55,652 bases of DNA. Source: Coprobacillus sp. CAG:826 (GTDB taxonomy: Bacteria > Bacillota_I > Bacilli_A > RFN20 > CAG-826). A program made the translations under genes and the position numbers. Location: NCBI GenBank assembly GCA_000437235.1, contig FR897044.1, forward strand, positions 1-55,652. Reading direction: 5' to 3'. The notes beneath the pieces are model-generated. The model was not told the origin of the DNA, searched no databases, and worked only from the letters and a program-made list of their open reading frames with translations. Below, one piece after another: positions 7,529 to 15,834 of this stretch. How positions within the stretch are numbered: position 1 is the stretch's first letter; the number at the start of each line of letters is the position of its first letter.

Positions 7529-8479
7529 ATGAAAATATTTAAATTTGGTGGAACCTTATTAGCGACTAGCTCTTTAAGAGAGAAAATAATTCATTGGTTA
7601 AAATCATGGAATCAAGAAAAAATTATTGTGGTTTGTAGTGCTATGGGAAGAAATGGTTTTCCTTATGCGACCGATACCTTATTAAAGTTAATTGAAGAAG
7701 GTAAATTGTCGGAAAAAGAAATCGCTCGTTTTATTTCTGTAGGAGAAATTATTTCGTCTTTATTATTTACGAGTGACTGTATTAAAAATGGACTTAATGC
7801 GACTAGTTTATCGCCACTTGAATTAGGAATTAAAACCGATTCAACATATTTAGATGCGAATATCATTCAAATGGATGGAGAAAACATTGTAGAAGCATTA
7901 AAAGAGCATGATATCGTTATCGTGCCAGGCTTTTTAGGAACAAATGATAATCATGAAATTACCACTTTGGGTCGAGGAGGTGGCGATTTGACTCCACTAG
8001 CCCTTGCTGATTTTTTTCATCTATCCGAAGTCTATCTTTTCAAAGATGTTCAAGGTGTCTTTCCATCGCAACCCTTATTATCAAAAAAAATATTACCCTA
8101 TCAAAAATTGAGTTATCTAGAAATGAGATGGCTAATTGATATGGGATATAATGTTTTGCAAAGAAAAGCCATTATGTTTGCGGAAAAAAAGAAAATTCAT
8201 ATTTATGTTGGGAAAATTGATGATGAAAATGGCACGTGGATTCAAGAAGAAAATTCCAAAGAAAACTGTATTGGATGTTTAGCTACTCATCAAAAAATTT
8301 TGTTAGCGGCTCATGATTTAAATCGAGTATATCAAGAGGTTCAAGAGCGGTTAGCCCACAAACACATTTTCATTAAAGAATACGAGATGGAAGGGGCTAT
8401 TCTTACCATGAGCCTACCTTCTTCACAAATTACCGTAGCGAAAAGAGAGATTATATCTTTTTATTGGGATAAGCAATAA
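7529..8479 (+). CDS. Aspartate kinase, short form
   Basis: Amino-acid kinase fold of the aspartokinase branch: KIFKFGGTLLATSS at the start, VVCSAMGRNG, IVPGFLGTNDNHEITTLGRG, the nucleotide/aspartate-binding GRGGGDLTPLALADFF, and YLFKDVQGVFPSQP. At 316 residues it is much shorter than usual (about 400-450), and only about 60-70 residues remain after the catalytic part, room for one ACT-like unit at most; feedback control may thus be reduced. It catalyses the first step of lysine/threonine/methionine or diaminopimelate synthesis, ATP-dependent phosphorylation of aspartate. The ATG at 7529 is preferred over 7514 because GAGGA (7516-7520) stands 8 bases before it. Confidence 0.85.
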   Translation: MKIFKFGGTLLATSSLREKIIHWLKSWNQEKIIVVCSAMGRNGFPYATDTLLKLIEEGKLSEKEIARFISVGEIISSLLFTSDCIKNGLNATSLSPLELGIKTDSTYLDANIIQMDGENIVEALKEHDIVIVPGFLGTNDNHEITTLGRGGGDLTPLALADFFHLSEVYLFKDVQGVFPSQPLLSKKILPYQKLSYLEMRWLIDMGYNVLQRKAIMFAEKKKIHIYVGKIDDENGTWIQEENSKENCIGCLATHQKILLAAHDLNRVYQEVQERLAHKHIFIKEYEMEGAILTMSLPSSQITVAKREIISFYWDKQ

Positions 8480-8529
8480 AAAAACAATAGAATTTCGTAT
8501 CTTTTTACCCTTTTTTTGTTAAAAGTGTG

Positions 8530-8535
8530 TATAAT
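8530..8535 (+). promoter_or_regulatory. Probable -10 element for the HAD gene
   Basis: TATAAT (8530-8535), 18 bases before the ATG at 8553. No good -35 at 17 bases; TTTACC (8504-8509) is 20 bases away. GGTGG serves as ribosome site. Confidence 0.4.
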
Positions 8536-8552
8536 AGTTTTCAGGTGGTGTT

Positions 8553-9392
8553 ATGCGTAAAGTATTAGCGACTGATTTAGATGGCACACTTTTTTATCCG
8601 AGACGAAAAATATCAATGATTGCCAAAAGAAATTATCGTATGTTAGAAGGTCATTTTGCTAAACAAGGTAAAGTGGTTATTGTGACAGGACGTAACGTTC
8701 CTTTTAGTAAAAAAGTAGCCAAAAAACTAAAACATGATATTGATATTATTGCTTGCAGTGGAAGTTATGTCGAAGCGGAAGGTAAAATTTTAAAAGATGA
8801 AGTTTTGCCAGGAGGCGTAGGACAAGATATCTATGATATTTTAGATCAGAAAATTCCAGGATTTGTGGTATCAGTTTTAGGAAGAAATGGTGAAATGGTG
8901 ATTCATCACCATCAGTTAGGATGGCTGAAATCGCTCGTTTATTCTTGGGTTTATTTTTATCAAGGTGTCTATGCAGAAAAGCATGTAAAAGGGGAAAAAG
9001 CCTTAAAAGAAATGATGCACCATAATCAAGTTTATAAATTATTATTCTATTTTGGACTTGGTGAAAAAGGACATCAAAAAGCAGTTCTTGCGAAAGACAT
9101 TTTAAAGGAAAAATATCCTAACTTAGAATATGCGGTAGAAGATAGCATTCTAGAAATCACGCACGAAGGATGTAACAAAGCCAAAGGACTAGAAATTTTA
9201 TGTGAGTATTACCAATTAGAAAAAGAGAATTTGGTTGTAATTGGCGATAGTGAAAACGATGTTCCTATGTTTCAAGCCTTTCCTAATAGTGTTTGCATGT
9301 CTCATGCAAGTGCCGCAATTAAAAAGCAAGCAAAATATAACGTACATCACTTTGACGAAGTAGAAAAGTATTTAGAAGGAGACTTATTATGA
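8553..9392 (+). CDS. Cof-type HAD-IIB phosphatase
   Basis: 279 residues. Motif I is LATDLDGTLF (residues 4-13, nucleophile and acid/base Asp), motif II falls in KVVIVTGRN, and motif III/IV is VVIGDSENDVPMFQAF, with a Lys in the preceding GCNKAKGLEIL. The large C2-type cap between motifs II and III is typical of Cof/YidA hydrolases, which remove phosphate from sugar phosphates, FMN or similar small molecules; the substrate cannot be read from sequence. The stop overlaps the next start by 4 bases (ATGA), so the unknown downstream protein is co-translated. Confidence 0.9.
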   Translation: MRKVLATDLDGTLFYPRRKISMIAKRNYRMLEGHFAKQGKVVIVTGRNVPFSKKVAKKLKHDIDIIACSGSYVEAEGKILKDEVLPGGVGQDIYDILDQKIPGFVVSVLGRNGEMVIHHHQLGWLKSLVYSWVYFYQGVYAEKHVKGEKALKEMMHHNQVYKLLFYFGLGEKGHQKAVLAKDILKEKYPNLEYAVEDSILEITHEGCNKAKGLEILCEYYQLEKENLVVIGDSENDVPMFQAFPNSVCMSHASAAIKKQAKYNVHHFDEVEKYLEGDLL

Positions 9393-10258
9393 ACGATGTT
9401 ACACATTTTATTTTTTCAATTTACAATTACAATTTAATGATTAAGGATACATTAGAATATACAATTTCTGATCGTAAGGATTTAAAGGTTGCTATTTATC
9501 AACAACGTAAAAATACGTTAAAAGGAATGTTAGATCAACCTTCCCCAGTTCGTCATTTCTTAGATCAAAATGGAGAAACAGGAAAGAAGATTGAAAGCAA
9601 CTTAAGAGAATTCATTGAGGATGTCTATGGTGATGATTCGACTATTTTACATGTAAGTGGAGAGGAATTACGTGTAGATCATGCGCAGCACTTAGCTATT
9701 TATAACTTTGTTGTTGGTCTTCATGAAACTTTTAACGATATTCTTCATGGCTATTTGAAATTTGCTAAAGACCAAGGAAAAGATGATCCAAAGTTAACTT
9801 CGATGATTGATAAAGATGATGATATGTTCCGCGTCATCGCTTATATGACGATTTTCAATGATGTTGAAAAAGCCTTTATTGAATTTAATCAAGCTATGAC
9901 GGAATCACATGGTCAACCTTCCCCACAATCCAACTTCGTTTTAACTTATCTAAGACAATACATTGGATTTTTAGGCTTTGTTAGCACTCACTATAAAGGT
10001 CAAGACACGGACATGCTTCATATGATGAATCAAGTTAAGTATGTTTTTGCTTTAATGGAAGGCAAGGAAAAATTACCAGAAGGAAAGAAATTAAGTGAAG
10101 TTTTTGAAGAAACCAAAAAAGAAATTCAAATGTTGATGGGAAAAACCGAACAAGCTTGGAGACAAGAATTTATGATGGTTTATCCAGAAGTAGTTGCTTA
10201 TGAAAAGGAACACTTTGCTAAGCCTCAAGGCGCTGAAGAAACTGAAAACAAAGCATAG
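9389..10258 (+). CDS. Hypothetical protein, translationally coupled to HAD phosphatase
   Basis: 289 residues, soluble, mostly helical in appearance, without signal peptide, membrane segment or recognised domain. It starts MNDVTHFIFSIYNYNLMIKD and ends in an acidic Ala/Glu tail; several aromatic-rich helices (EDVYGDDSTILHVSGEELR, NQVKYVFALMEGKEKLPEGK) could serve as search seeds. Base composition and codon use match the neighbours, so it appears to be a resident gene. Overlap of 4 bases with the Cof-type phosphatase suggests a shared job. No function is proposed. Confidence 0.75.
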   Translation: MNDVTHFIFSIYNYNLMIKDTLEYTISDRKDLKVAIYQQRKNTLKGMLDQPSPVRHFLDQNGETGKKIESNLREFIEDVYGDDSTILHVSGEELRVDHAQHLAIYNFVVGLHETFNDILHGYLKFAKDQGKDDPKLTSMIDKDDDMFRVIAYMTIFNDVEKAFIEFNQAMTESHGQPSPQSNFVLTYLRQYIGFLGFVSTHYKGQDTDMLHMMNQVKYVFALMEGKEKLPEGKKLSEVFEETKKEIQMLMGKTEQAWRQEFMMVYPEVVAYEKEHFAKPQGAEETENKA

Positions 10259-10344
10259 AAAGAAAAAAATTGAACTTTTCCTATAAAATGGGGCATTATG
10301 CTAGATTAGTAAAACGTTAGCAGAACCTTAAGTAAAAGACATTT

Positions 10345-10390
10345 ATCGACATAAACGAACGAAAAAAACGTTGGAATATGTCGATTTTTT
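10345..10390 (+). terminator. Terminator after the HAD operon
   Basis: ATCGACATA and TATGTCGAT (10377-10385) form a 9-bp outer stem with a possible inner AACG/CGTT, followed by T-rich DNA. Confidence 0.75.
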
Positions 10391-10467
10391 CTTTTTCGTT
10401 ATTTTTTTCTTTTTACTTTTTGTTTTCTTTTAAAAAAAGTGTTGTAATTGAACTAGGAGGAAATATT

Positions 10468-10689
10468 ATGAACGCAGCGCGATTATCAAAATTTCGTTTT
10501 TTAAGGAAGGAAAGAGGGATGAACTTAGAAGATATAGCTAAAGAACTTCATGTTTCTAAAGCTTATATTTCTATGATTGAAACCGGAAAAAGAAGTTTAG
10601 ATTATGAGATGGCTATTCAAATGGCGGGGCTATTTGATGTTCGACCAGATGATGTGTTTTTTGAAGATATTGCCAAAACTTTATCGTAG
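10468..10689 (+). CDS. Small XRE-family DNA-binding protein
   Basis: 73 residues, almost entirely one Cro/C1-type helix-turn-helix: FRFLRKERGMNLEDIAKELH then VSKAYISMIETGKRSLDYEM, the classic turn and recognition helix. No second domain. The ATG at 10468 follows AGGAGG (10455-10460) at 7 bases; the upstream in-frame codons overlap the preceding terminator and were rejected. Similar one-domain regulators bind operators near their own gene; a target is not evident. It stands alone between two terminators. Confidence 0.85.
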   Translation: MNAARLSKFRFLRKERGMNLEDIAKELHVSKAYISMIETGKRSLDYEMAIQMAGLFDVRPDDVFFEDIAKTLS

Positions 10690-10703
10690 ATAAAGAATAG
10701 AGA

Positions 10704-10747
10704 GTATAGGGGGAAAGGTTACACACTAGTTTCCCTCTATTTTTATT
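10704..10747 (+). terminator. Terminator after the XRE gene
   Basis: ATAGGGGGAAA pairs with TTTCCCTCTAT with one or two mismatches, then a T-rich run (10742-10747). Confidence 0.7.
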
Positions 10748-10774
10748 GAAAGGGATAAAAAACTATGATAAAAT
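10746..10774 (+). promoter_or_regulatory. Promoter of the 10806 operon
   Basis: TTGAAA (10746-10751), 17 bases, TAAAAT (10769-10774) with the extended TG just upstream. Confidence 0.75.
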
Positions 10775-10805
10775 AAAATGAAATCAAAAAGGAGTCGATT
10801 GATTT

Positions 10806-11114
10806 ATGAAAGCAAAGAAAAGTGTAAAAGAATTAGTATGGTATATTATCGCAGGCCTTCTTTGGCTCTTCGGTTTAAGTCTTATGGTGACAAGCATTGT
10901 GGGCGAATATTTACCTGGTTTAGAAAAAAATAATCCAATTTTAAAAGCCGAAGAAACTTTAATTGGTTGGAGTAAATTAGGCTTTATGAGTTGGGGAATG
11001 ATTTTCTTGGCTATTGGCGCAATTATTTTTGTTAGTGTTTTACTTTATTACGCAAAGAAAACGGACATTGAAAGAGATAGAGCATTAAAACGTGCCCAAC
11101 GTTTAGGTGAATAA
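10806..11114 (+). CDS. Small membrane protein, two TM segments
   Basis: 102 residues with hydrophobic helices at about 10-32 and 58-82, a short Pro/Gly outer loop (GEYLPGLEKNNP) and a charged C-terminal tail rich in Lys/Arg/Glu, so both ends are expected inside. I do not recognise the family. It has its own good promoter, and AAGGAG stands before the ATG. The next small gene follows 36 bases later and is likely in the same transcript. Confidence 0.7.
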   Translation: MKAKKSVKELVWYIIAGLLWLFGLSLMVTSIVGEYLPGLEKNNPILKAEETLIGWSKLGFMSWGMIFLAIGAIIFVSVLLYYAKKTDIERDRALKRAQRLGE

Positions 11115-11150
11115 TTCAATTCGTTCGTTTTAAAAAGAGGTGAATGGTTC

Positions 11151-11351
11151 ATGGAAAAGGAAAGATATCAAATAACTTTTCATTTTAAAGATCAAAATTC
11201 ACTTTATAATGAATCCATGAATGCAATTCGTGAGTTCATTTCTTCAGAAGTGAATATTCCAGAAGATCAAATTGATATGATGTTAACTGTTCCACATGAT
11301 GTTCAAGTGGAATGCAAACGTATTAATCGTCATACCGAAGAAAAAAATTAA
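11151..11351 (+). CDS. Small hypothetical protein
   Basis: 66 residues, acidic, soluble; contains YQITFHFKDQNSLYNESMNA, looking like a beta-strand followed by a helix, and no known motif. GAGGTG stands before the ATG. A terminator begins at its stop codon (11351-11371). Function unknown. Confidence 0.65.
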   Translation: MEKERYQITFHFKDQNSLYNESMNAIREFISSEVNIPEDQIDMMLTVPHDVQVECKRINRHTEEKN

Positions 11352-11371
11352 GGCAATTATTGCCTTTTTTT
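11351..11371 (+). terminator. Terminator
   Basis: AGGCAA-TTA-TTGCCT followed by T residues; perfect 6-bp stem starting at the stop codon of the preceding gene. Confidence 0.85.
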
Positions 11372-11391
11372 CGTTTTAAGGAGAAAAAAGT

Positions 11392-11997
11392 ATGAGTGAA
11401 ATTGACTTATTTTTTGCCAAATTAGCCAATCAGTTTAGAGAGAGTTGTGGCTCTTTTTTTACACCCATCTTTAAAATTTATACCTTCTTAGGAAATAGTG
11501 GCTGGTTCTTTATTCTTTTTGCACTTGCTTTATTGTGGTTTAAAAAGACAAGAATTCTTTCGTTAACGCTTCTTTTAGGAATGCTTTTCGGTTTCCTTCT
11601 TACCAACGTGCTATTAAAAAATATTGTTGCAAGAGATCGACCTTTTATGGATGAATCTTCCGTTTATTATCAATATTGGACATTAGCAGGATCATTAAAA
11701 GAAAGTGGCTATTCTTTACCATCTGGGCATTCAACTGTTTCTATGGTATTTGGAAGCATCATGTTGATTTTCTTTAAAAAGAAATATTCTTGGTTATTCT
11801 TATTTGTGCCATTACTGATGGGATTTACTCGCATTTATTTTATGGTCCATTATTTCTCAGACGTTTTATTAGGGTGGATTGTGGGCGCTATTTGTGGCGT
11901 ATCTGCTTATTTCATAATAAAAGAATTAATAAAAAGAGAAAAGGTTCGAAAATTCTTCTTTTTAGAAAAAAAAGAAGAAAAAAGAGAGAATGCATAA
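11392..11997 (+). CDS. PAP2-family membrane phosphatase
   Basis: 201 residues, about five or six membrane helices. The three catalytic blocks of lipid phosphatases are readable: KNIVARDRP (K-x6-RP), LPSGHSTVS (PSGH), and TRIYFMVHYFSDVLLG (usually SR-x5-H-x3-D; here Thr replaces Ser). Family members remove phosphate from phosphatidic acid, phosphatidylglycerophosphate or undecaprenyl pyrophosphate on the outer face of the membrane; the substrate is not decided by sequence. AAGGAG precedes the ATG. The C-terminal tail is very basic and cytosolic. Confidence 0.88.
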   Translation: MSEIDLFFAKLANQFRESCGSFFTPIFKIYTFLGNSGWFFILFALALLWFKKTRILSLTLLLGMLFGFLLTNVLLKNIVARDRPFMDESSVYYQYWTLAGSLKESGYSLPSGHSTVSMVFGSIMLIFFKKKYSWLFLFVPLLMGFTRIYFMVHYFSDVLLGWIVGAICGVSAYFIIKELIKREKVRKFFFLEKKEEKRENA

Positions 11998-12022
11998 AAA
12001 AAGACAACAAATGTTGCCTTTT
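11994..12022. terminator. Bidirectional terminator between converging genes
   Basis: GACAAC-AAAT-GTTGCC stem (12003-12018) with an A-run on the left and TTTT on the right. Stronger on the minus strand, where seven or more U follow. Confidence 0.75.
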
Positions 12023-12042
12023 CATAATCGTTGTATTAGTGG

Positions 12043-12642
12043 TTACTTTAAATTGTATTTATATTGAAAAGTATTACTATGATTTTTACTTTCATTTTCA
12101 ATAAAGAGTTTAAAGTCATAAGTATTTTTTGTAGAATTGAGCTCGTAGCGGATTTCTAGTGACCACACAGCATCTTCTTTTAGGCACCCATCTTCAGCTA
12201 ATGTAGTGTCCGTCACATAATAAAATTTATATAGTGGAGATGGATTATCATCATAATAAGCGGATACATCATTTTTTACACTGATGTAGTAGTAAATGAC
12301 ATCTGATCCAGATGCATAGGATGTGGAAGTTCCAAAGGCCTTATCATAATGAGATTTAAAATAATTAAGATATGTCGTGGCGTTTGTGTTAAGAACTTCT
12401 TGATTAGGACATGATTGACTAAAGGAATAGCCGTCATTAAACCAGTAAACATCTGAATTGATATCCCCTTCTAAACCTGTAGGAGCAGGTAAGGATGATA
12501 AGCCAACTTTATTTAGTTCTTCTTCATTAAACCAAGCGGTTCTATCATGTTGAGGTAAAGTGGAAACATATTCATATTCTCCGCATGAAATAAGAGAAGA
12601 ACAACTAAAAAGTAAACATAATGCTAAAAGACTTTTTTTCAT
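12043..12642 (-). CDS. Lipoprotein of unknown function
   Basis: 199 residues. Signal peptide MKKSLLALCLLFSCSSLISC with the lipobox LISC; the mature protein would be anchored outside the membrane. The rest is Tyr/Asn/Asp rich with a repeated-looking YYxSVKND/YYxxDxxxxP pattern and no recognised domain. The ATG at 12642 was chosen because GAGGG stands 8 bases before it and the signal peptide starts there. A monocistronic gene between two terminators. Confidence 0.75.
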   Translation of the reverse strand: MKKSLLALCLLFSCSSLISCGEYEYVSTLPQHDRTAWFNEEELNKVGLSSLPAPTGLEGDINSDVYWFNDGYSFSQSCPNQEVLNTNATTYLNYFKSHYDKAFGTSTSYASGSDVIYYYISVKNDVSAYYDDNPSPLYKFYYVTDTTLAEDGCLKEDAVWSLEIRYELNSTKNTYDFKLFIENESKNHSNTFQYKYNLK

Positions 12643-12704
12643 AAAAGTACCCTCTTTTCGAGAAAAATTATAACACATTTAATGAAGTGCAGAATAGATT
12701 TTTA

Positions 12705-12738
12705 CAATAAAAAAGTCTAGTTTTACTAACTAGACTTA
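12705..12738 (-). terminator. Terminator of tRNA-Ser(GGA)
   Basis: AAGTCTAG and CTAGACTT form an 8-bp stem; on the minus strand U residues follow. Near-identical to the trailer of the tRNA-Ser at 40811. Confidence 0.85.
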
Positions 12739-12748
12739 ATGAACTACA

Positions 12749-12839
12749 TGGCGGAGAATTAGGGATTTGAACCCTAGCGCCCTGTTACAAGCCTACGAGC
12801 TTTCCAAGCCCGCCCCTTCAACCACTTGGGTAATTCTCC
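12749..12839 (-). tRNA. tRNA-Ser(GGA)
   Basis: Class II tRNA. Acceptor GGAGAAT/ATTCTCC, D-stem CCC/GGG, anticodon stem CGGGC/GCTCG with loop TTGGAAA giving anticodon GGA (reads TCC/TCT), a long variable arm, T-stem TAGGG/CCCTA with TTCAAAT loop, discriminator G and an encoded CCA end. Confidence 0.95.
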
Positions 12840-12853
12840 GTGTTGCGTTAATT

Positions 12854-12882
12854 ATTATATCAAGAATATTGACTAATGTCAC
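12854..12882 (-). promoter_or_regulatory. Promoter of tRNA-Ser(GGA)
   Basis: Minus strand: GTGACA (12877-12882), 17 bases, TATAAT (12854-12859) with the extended TG. Confidence 0.75.
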
Positions 12883-12987
12883 TAAAAAAAGAAAAAAATT
12901 TAAATTATTGTGAAGTTATGGTGGATGGCCCCAAGAACGACCATCTAAATTATATAAATAATGATATGGAAAGTTTTATCTTTTCGA

Positions 12988-13016
12988 TTTTTATCTTGTT
13001 AATAAAATGATATAAT
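12988..13016 (+). promoter_or_regulatory. Promoter of the RluA-type gene
   Basis: TATAAT (13011-13016) preceded by TGA (extended -10). The -35 position (12988-12993) reads TTTTTA, weak, as expected for an extended -10 promoter. Confidence 0.6.
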
Positions 13017-13042
13017 AGTGTTCGTGAATAAGGAGGGTGCCT

Positions 13043-14020
13043 ATGAAAGAAATTCTTATTACAAAAGAAAATGCTGGTCAACGCGTAGATAAATTTGTAA
13101 GAAAATATCTAAATGACGCGCCCTTAAGTTTACTTTACAAAACATTTCGTAAAAAAGATATTAAAGTAAATGGCCATTGGGTAGATATTCAATATATTCT
13201 AAAAGAAAACGATTGCTTAAGAATTTATTTAAGTGATGCGATTATTGAAGAATATTCTCATCCTAAAGTAATTGAAAAACTTCCTTTTCCTCACCAAATC
13301 ATCTATGAAGATGAAAACATTCTAGCGGTTTTAAAACCATCCGGACTTTTAGTGCATGGTGATGAAAGTGAAAAACGCATTACTTTAACGAATCAAGTTT
13401 TATCTTATTTAATGCAAAAGGGAGAATATGATCCTTCTAAGCAACACGGCTTTATTCCTGCGCCTGCCCATCGTCTTGACCGTAATACATCTGGACTTGT
13501 TTTATTTGGAAAGAATTTACCTACTTTACAATCGCTTTTAGAACTTTTTAAATCCAAAGAACAAATCACGAAAACGTATTTAGCTTTAGTGGTTGGAAAA
13601 GTGAATAAAGATGGAGAAATCAATGCTCCTTTATTAAAGGATGAAAAAGAAGGAAAAGTTCGTATAGGCAGTGTAAAAGAAGGCGCTAAGGAAGCGCATA
13701 CGAAATACTATGTAAAACAAAAGTTGAATGATTATACCTTACTTGAAATTGAAATATTAACAGGAAGAACTCATCAAATTCGGGTACATATGGCTTCAAT
13801 CGGTCATCCAGTCGCGGGGGATCCTAAGTATGGTAATTTCAATAAAAATCGTGAATTTAAAGAAAAATTCCATTATGATTCTCAATTCTTGCATGCATAT
13901 AGCATTACTTTTCATAAAGTAGAAGGACCACTAGCGTATTTATCAAATAAAACGTTAGTAGCTCCTTTATTAGAAAAGGAAGAAGGGATTCTAAAACAAC
14001 TTTCTTTAAATGAAAAATAA
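13043..14020 (+). CDS. RluA-family pseudouridine synthase
   Basis: 325 residues. N-terminal S4 RNA-binding domain (about 1-75: GQRVDKFVRKYLNDAPLSLL, IKVNGHWVD) then the catalytic domain with AHRLDRNTSGLVLFGK (catalytic Asp in HRLDR), EDENILAVLKPSGLLVH and GRTHQIRVHMASIGHPVAGD. Converts uridine to pseudouridine in rRNA or tRNA. The domain plan matches RluC/RluD-type enzymes; which site it modifies is unclear. The ATG at 13043 follows AGGAGG (13031-13036), preferred over GTG 6 bases earlier. Confidence 0.92.
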   Translation: MKEILITKENAGQRVDKFVRKYLNDAPLSLLYKTFRKKDIKVNGHWVDIQYILKENDCLRIYLSDAIIEEYSHPKVIEKLPFPHQIIYEDENILAVLKPSGLLVHGDESEKRITLTNQVLSYLMQKGEYDPSKQHGFIPAPAHRLDRNTSGLVLFGKNLPTLQSLLELFKSKEQITKTYLALVVGKVNKDGEINAPLLKDEKEGKVRIGSVKEGAKEAHTKYYVKQKLNDYTLLEIEILTGRTHQIRVHMASIGHPVAGDPKYGNFNKNREFKEKFHYDSQFLHAYSITFHKVEGPLAYLSNKTLVAPLLEKEEGILKQLSLNEK

Positions 14021-14086
14021 TGTATAACTATCATTCTCAAGAAGAGAAAAATCATGTAGAATAATAAAGAACAAGGAGGCTTTTAT

Positions 14087-15787
14087 ATGAGAGTAGAAAC
14101 AGAATATGAACGTTGGTTATCTTCTAAAAGAGTTTCAGAAGAAGATAAAGAAATCCTTCGCTCAATGACATTAGAAGAAAGAGATGACGCTTTCTTCAAA
14201 GATATTGAATTTGGTACAGCGGGTATGCGGGGAGTTTTAGGACCCGGAACGAATCGTATGAATGCTTTTACAGTAAGAAAAGCAACGGTAGCGTTTGCTC
14301 AATATTTAATAGAAAAATATCCAGATATTCAAACGCGTGGCGTGGTTATCGCCCATGATAATCGCCATTTTTCTAGAGAATTTACTTTAGAAGCTTCTGA
14401 AGTTTTAAATCTTTCGGGTATTCGTACCTATATATTTGATAGTTTACGTCCTACCCCTGAACTTTCCTTTGCCGTACGTAAATTACATGCCTGTGGAGGT
14501 ATTGTCATTACGGCAAGCCATAATCCACGTGAATATAACGGCTACAAAGTCTATGATGAAAATGGTTGTCAATTAGTTCCTTCTAAAATTCAACGTTTAT
14601 TAGATATCTTGGCGGAATTACCGAATGAATTAGATGTAGAAGTGAAGAAGGCTAAAGATAAAGAAGAGACCATTGTTTTACCAAAATCTATGGATGATGA
14701 TTATGTTGAAGCGGTTTTATCGATTCGCTTAAATCCTGATTTAGATAAATCCAATTATCGCATTGTTTATACCCCACAACATGGTACAAGCTATATGAAT
14801 GCAATGCGCATCTTTAAAGAAGCAGGTTATGAAATTATTCCGGTGGAAGATCAATGTACCCCAGACCCTGATTTCTCCCATACCTTATCTCCTAACCCTG
14901 AAGAGAAGAAAGCTTATGTAGAGGCTCTAGAAATTGCTGAAAGAGAGCATGCGGATTTAATTTTAATGACCGATCCAGATGCGGACCGTGTTGGGGTTGC
15001 TTATCGTTCTTCTAAAGGTACATATGAGTACTTAAATGGTAATGAATCTGGCGCAATGCTGATGGATTATATCTTTGAACAAAGAAAAGAAAAAGGCTTA
15101 TTAGCGAAAGATGGCATTATGTTTAATACTATCGTTACTTCTTCTTTTGGTACGGAAATTGCTCATTATTATGGTGTAAAAGTCGAGTCCTTATTAACAG
15201 GATTTAAATTCATTGGTGATAAAGTTGCTGAATATGAAGAAAACGGAAAAGGCACCTATGAATTTGGTTATGAAGAAAGTTATGGCTGCTTAATTGCTCC
15301 GTTTGTTCGTGATAAAGATGGTTTACAAGCCCTCTTGATGTTAGCGGAAATGGGTGTTTATTATCGTAATAAAGGCATGGCTTTAGATGAAGCTTTAGAG
15401 GCTTGCTATAAAAAAGTTGGTCATTACCATAAAGATGTTCAATATTCCAAATTCTTTAAGGGTGAAAGTGGCGCTCGCGACATGAAAAACTTAATGAAAA
15501 CCTTGAGAATTCTTCCTCTTCAAGAAATTGCTGGACATAAGATTATCCGTACAGAAGACTATTTAAAGAGCGAGGCTTTTGAAAATGGAAGAAGTACGCC
15601 AATTCTTTTACCAAAGTCCGATGTCATTAAATTAATCTTAGATAATGGTTCTTCTATCGCCGTTCGTCCTAGTGGAACTGAACCAAAATGCAAATTCTAT
15701 ATCAATGCGGTAAGCACATCAAAAGACGATATTGATGAATTACCTGAAAAGTTATATCAAGATTTTGCAAAAGCTTTACATTTATAA
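14087..15787 (+). CDS. pgcA: Phosphoglucomutase/phosphomannomutase
   Basis: 566 residues, alpha-D-phosphohexomutase superfamily. Domain 1: GTAGMRGVLGPGTNRMN and the active-site serine loop TASHNPREYNGYKVYD; domain 2 holds the metal loop DPDADRVGVA; domain 3 the sugar-binding GYEESYG; domain 4 the phosphate-binding RPSGTEPKCKFY. Interconverts glucose-1-phosphate and glucose-6-phosphate, feeding glycolipid and wall polymer synthesis; in Bacillus PgcA supplies the glucose for diglucosyldiacylglycerol, which fits the glycosyltransferase at the left of the window. Single-gene unit: AAGGAGG before the ATG, terminator after. Confidence 0.95.
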   Translation: MRVETEYERWLSSKRVSEEDKEILRSMTLEERDDAFFKDIEFGTAGMRGVLGPGTNRMNAFTVRKATVAFAQYLIEKYPDIQTRGVVIAHDNRHFSREFTLEASEVLNLSGIRTYIFDSLRPTPELSFAVRKLHACGGIVITASHNPREYNGYKVYDENGCQLVPSKIQRLLDILAELPNELDVEVKKAKDKEETIVLPKSMDDDYVEAVLSIRLNPDLDKSNYRIVYTPQHGTSYMNAMRIFKEAGYEIIPVEDQCTPDPDFSHTLSPNPEEKKAYVEALEIAEREHADLILMTDPDADRVGVAYRSSKGTYEYLNGNESGAMLMDYIFEQRKEKGLLAKDGIMFNTIVTSSFGTEIAHYYGVKVESLLTGFKFIGDKVAEYEENGKGTYEFGYEESYGCLIAPFVRDKDGLQALLMLAEMGVYYRNKGMALDEALEACYKKVGHYHKDVQYSKFFKGESGARDMKNLMKTLRILPLQEIAGHKIIRTEDYLKSEAFENGRSTPILLPKSDVIKLILDNGSSIAVRPSGTEPKCKFYINAVSTSKDDIDELPEKLYQDFAKALHL

Positions 15788-15791
15788 AATA

Positions 15792-15833
15792 AAAAAAGCA
15801 TCTTCTTACTTCAATTGTAGGAAGATGTTTTTT
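15792..15833. terminator. Bidirectional terminator
   Basis: CATCTTCTTAC (15799-15809) with GTAGGAAGATG (15817-15827), flanked by an A-run on the left and a T-run on the right; serves pgcA and the converging HAD gene. Confidence 0.88.
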
Positions 15834-15834
15834 G

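Noticed and set aside
10378..10467. Longer N-terminus for the XRE gene
   Set aside because: Falls on the T-run and 3' arm of the preceding terminator; the ATG at 10468 has AGGAGG.
12900..12960. GATGG/CCATC hairpin resembling DNA at 28850-28880
   Set aside because: Shared part is only about eight bases (ATGGTCGT); likely chance.
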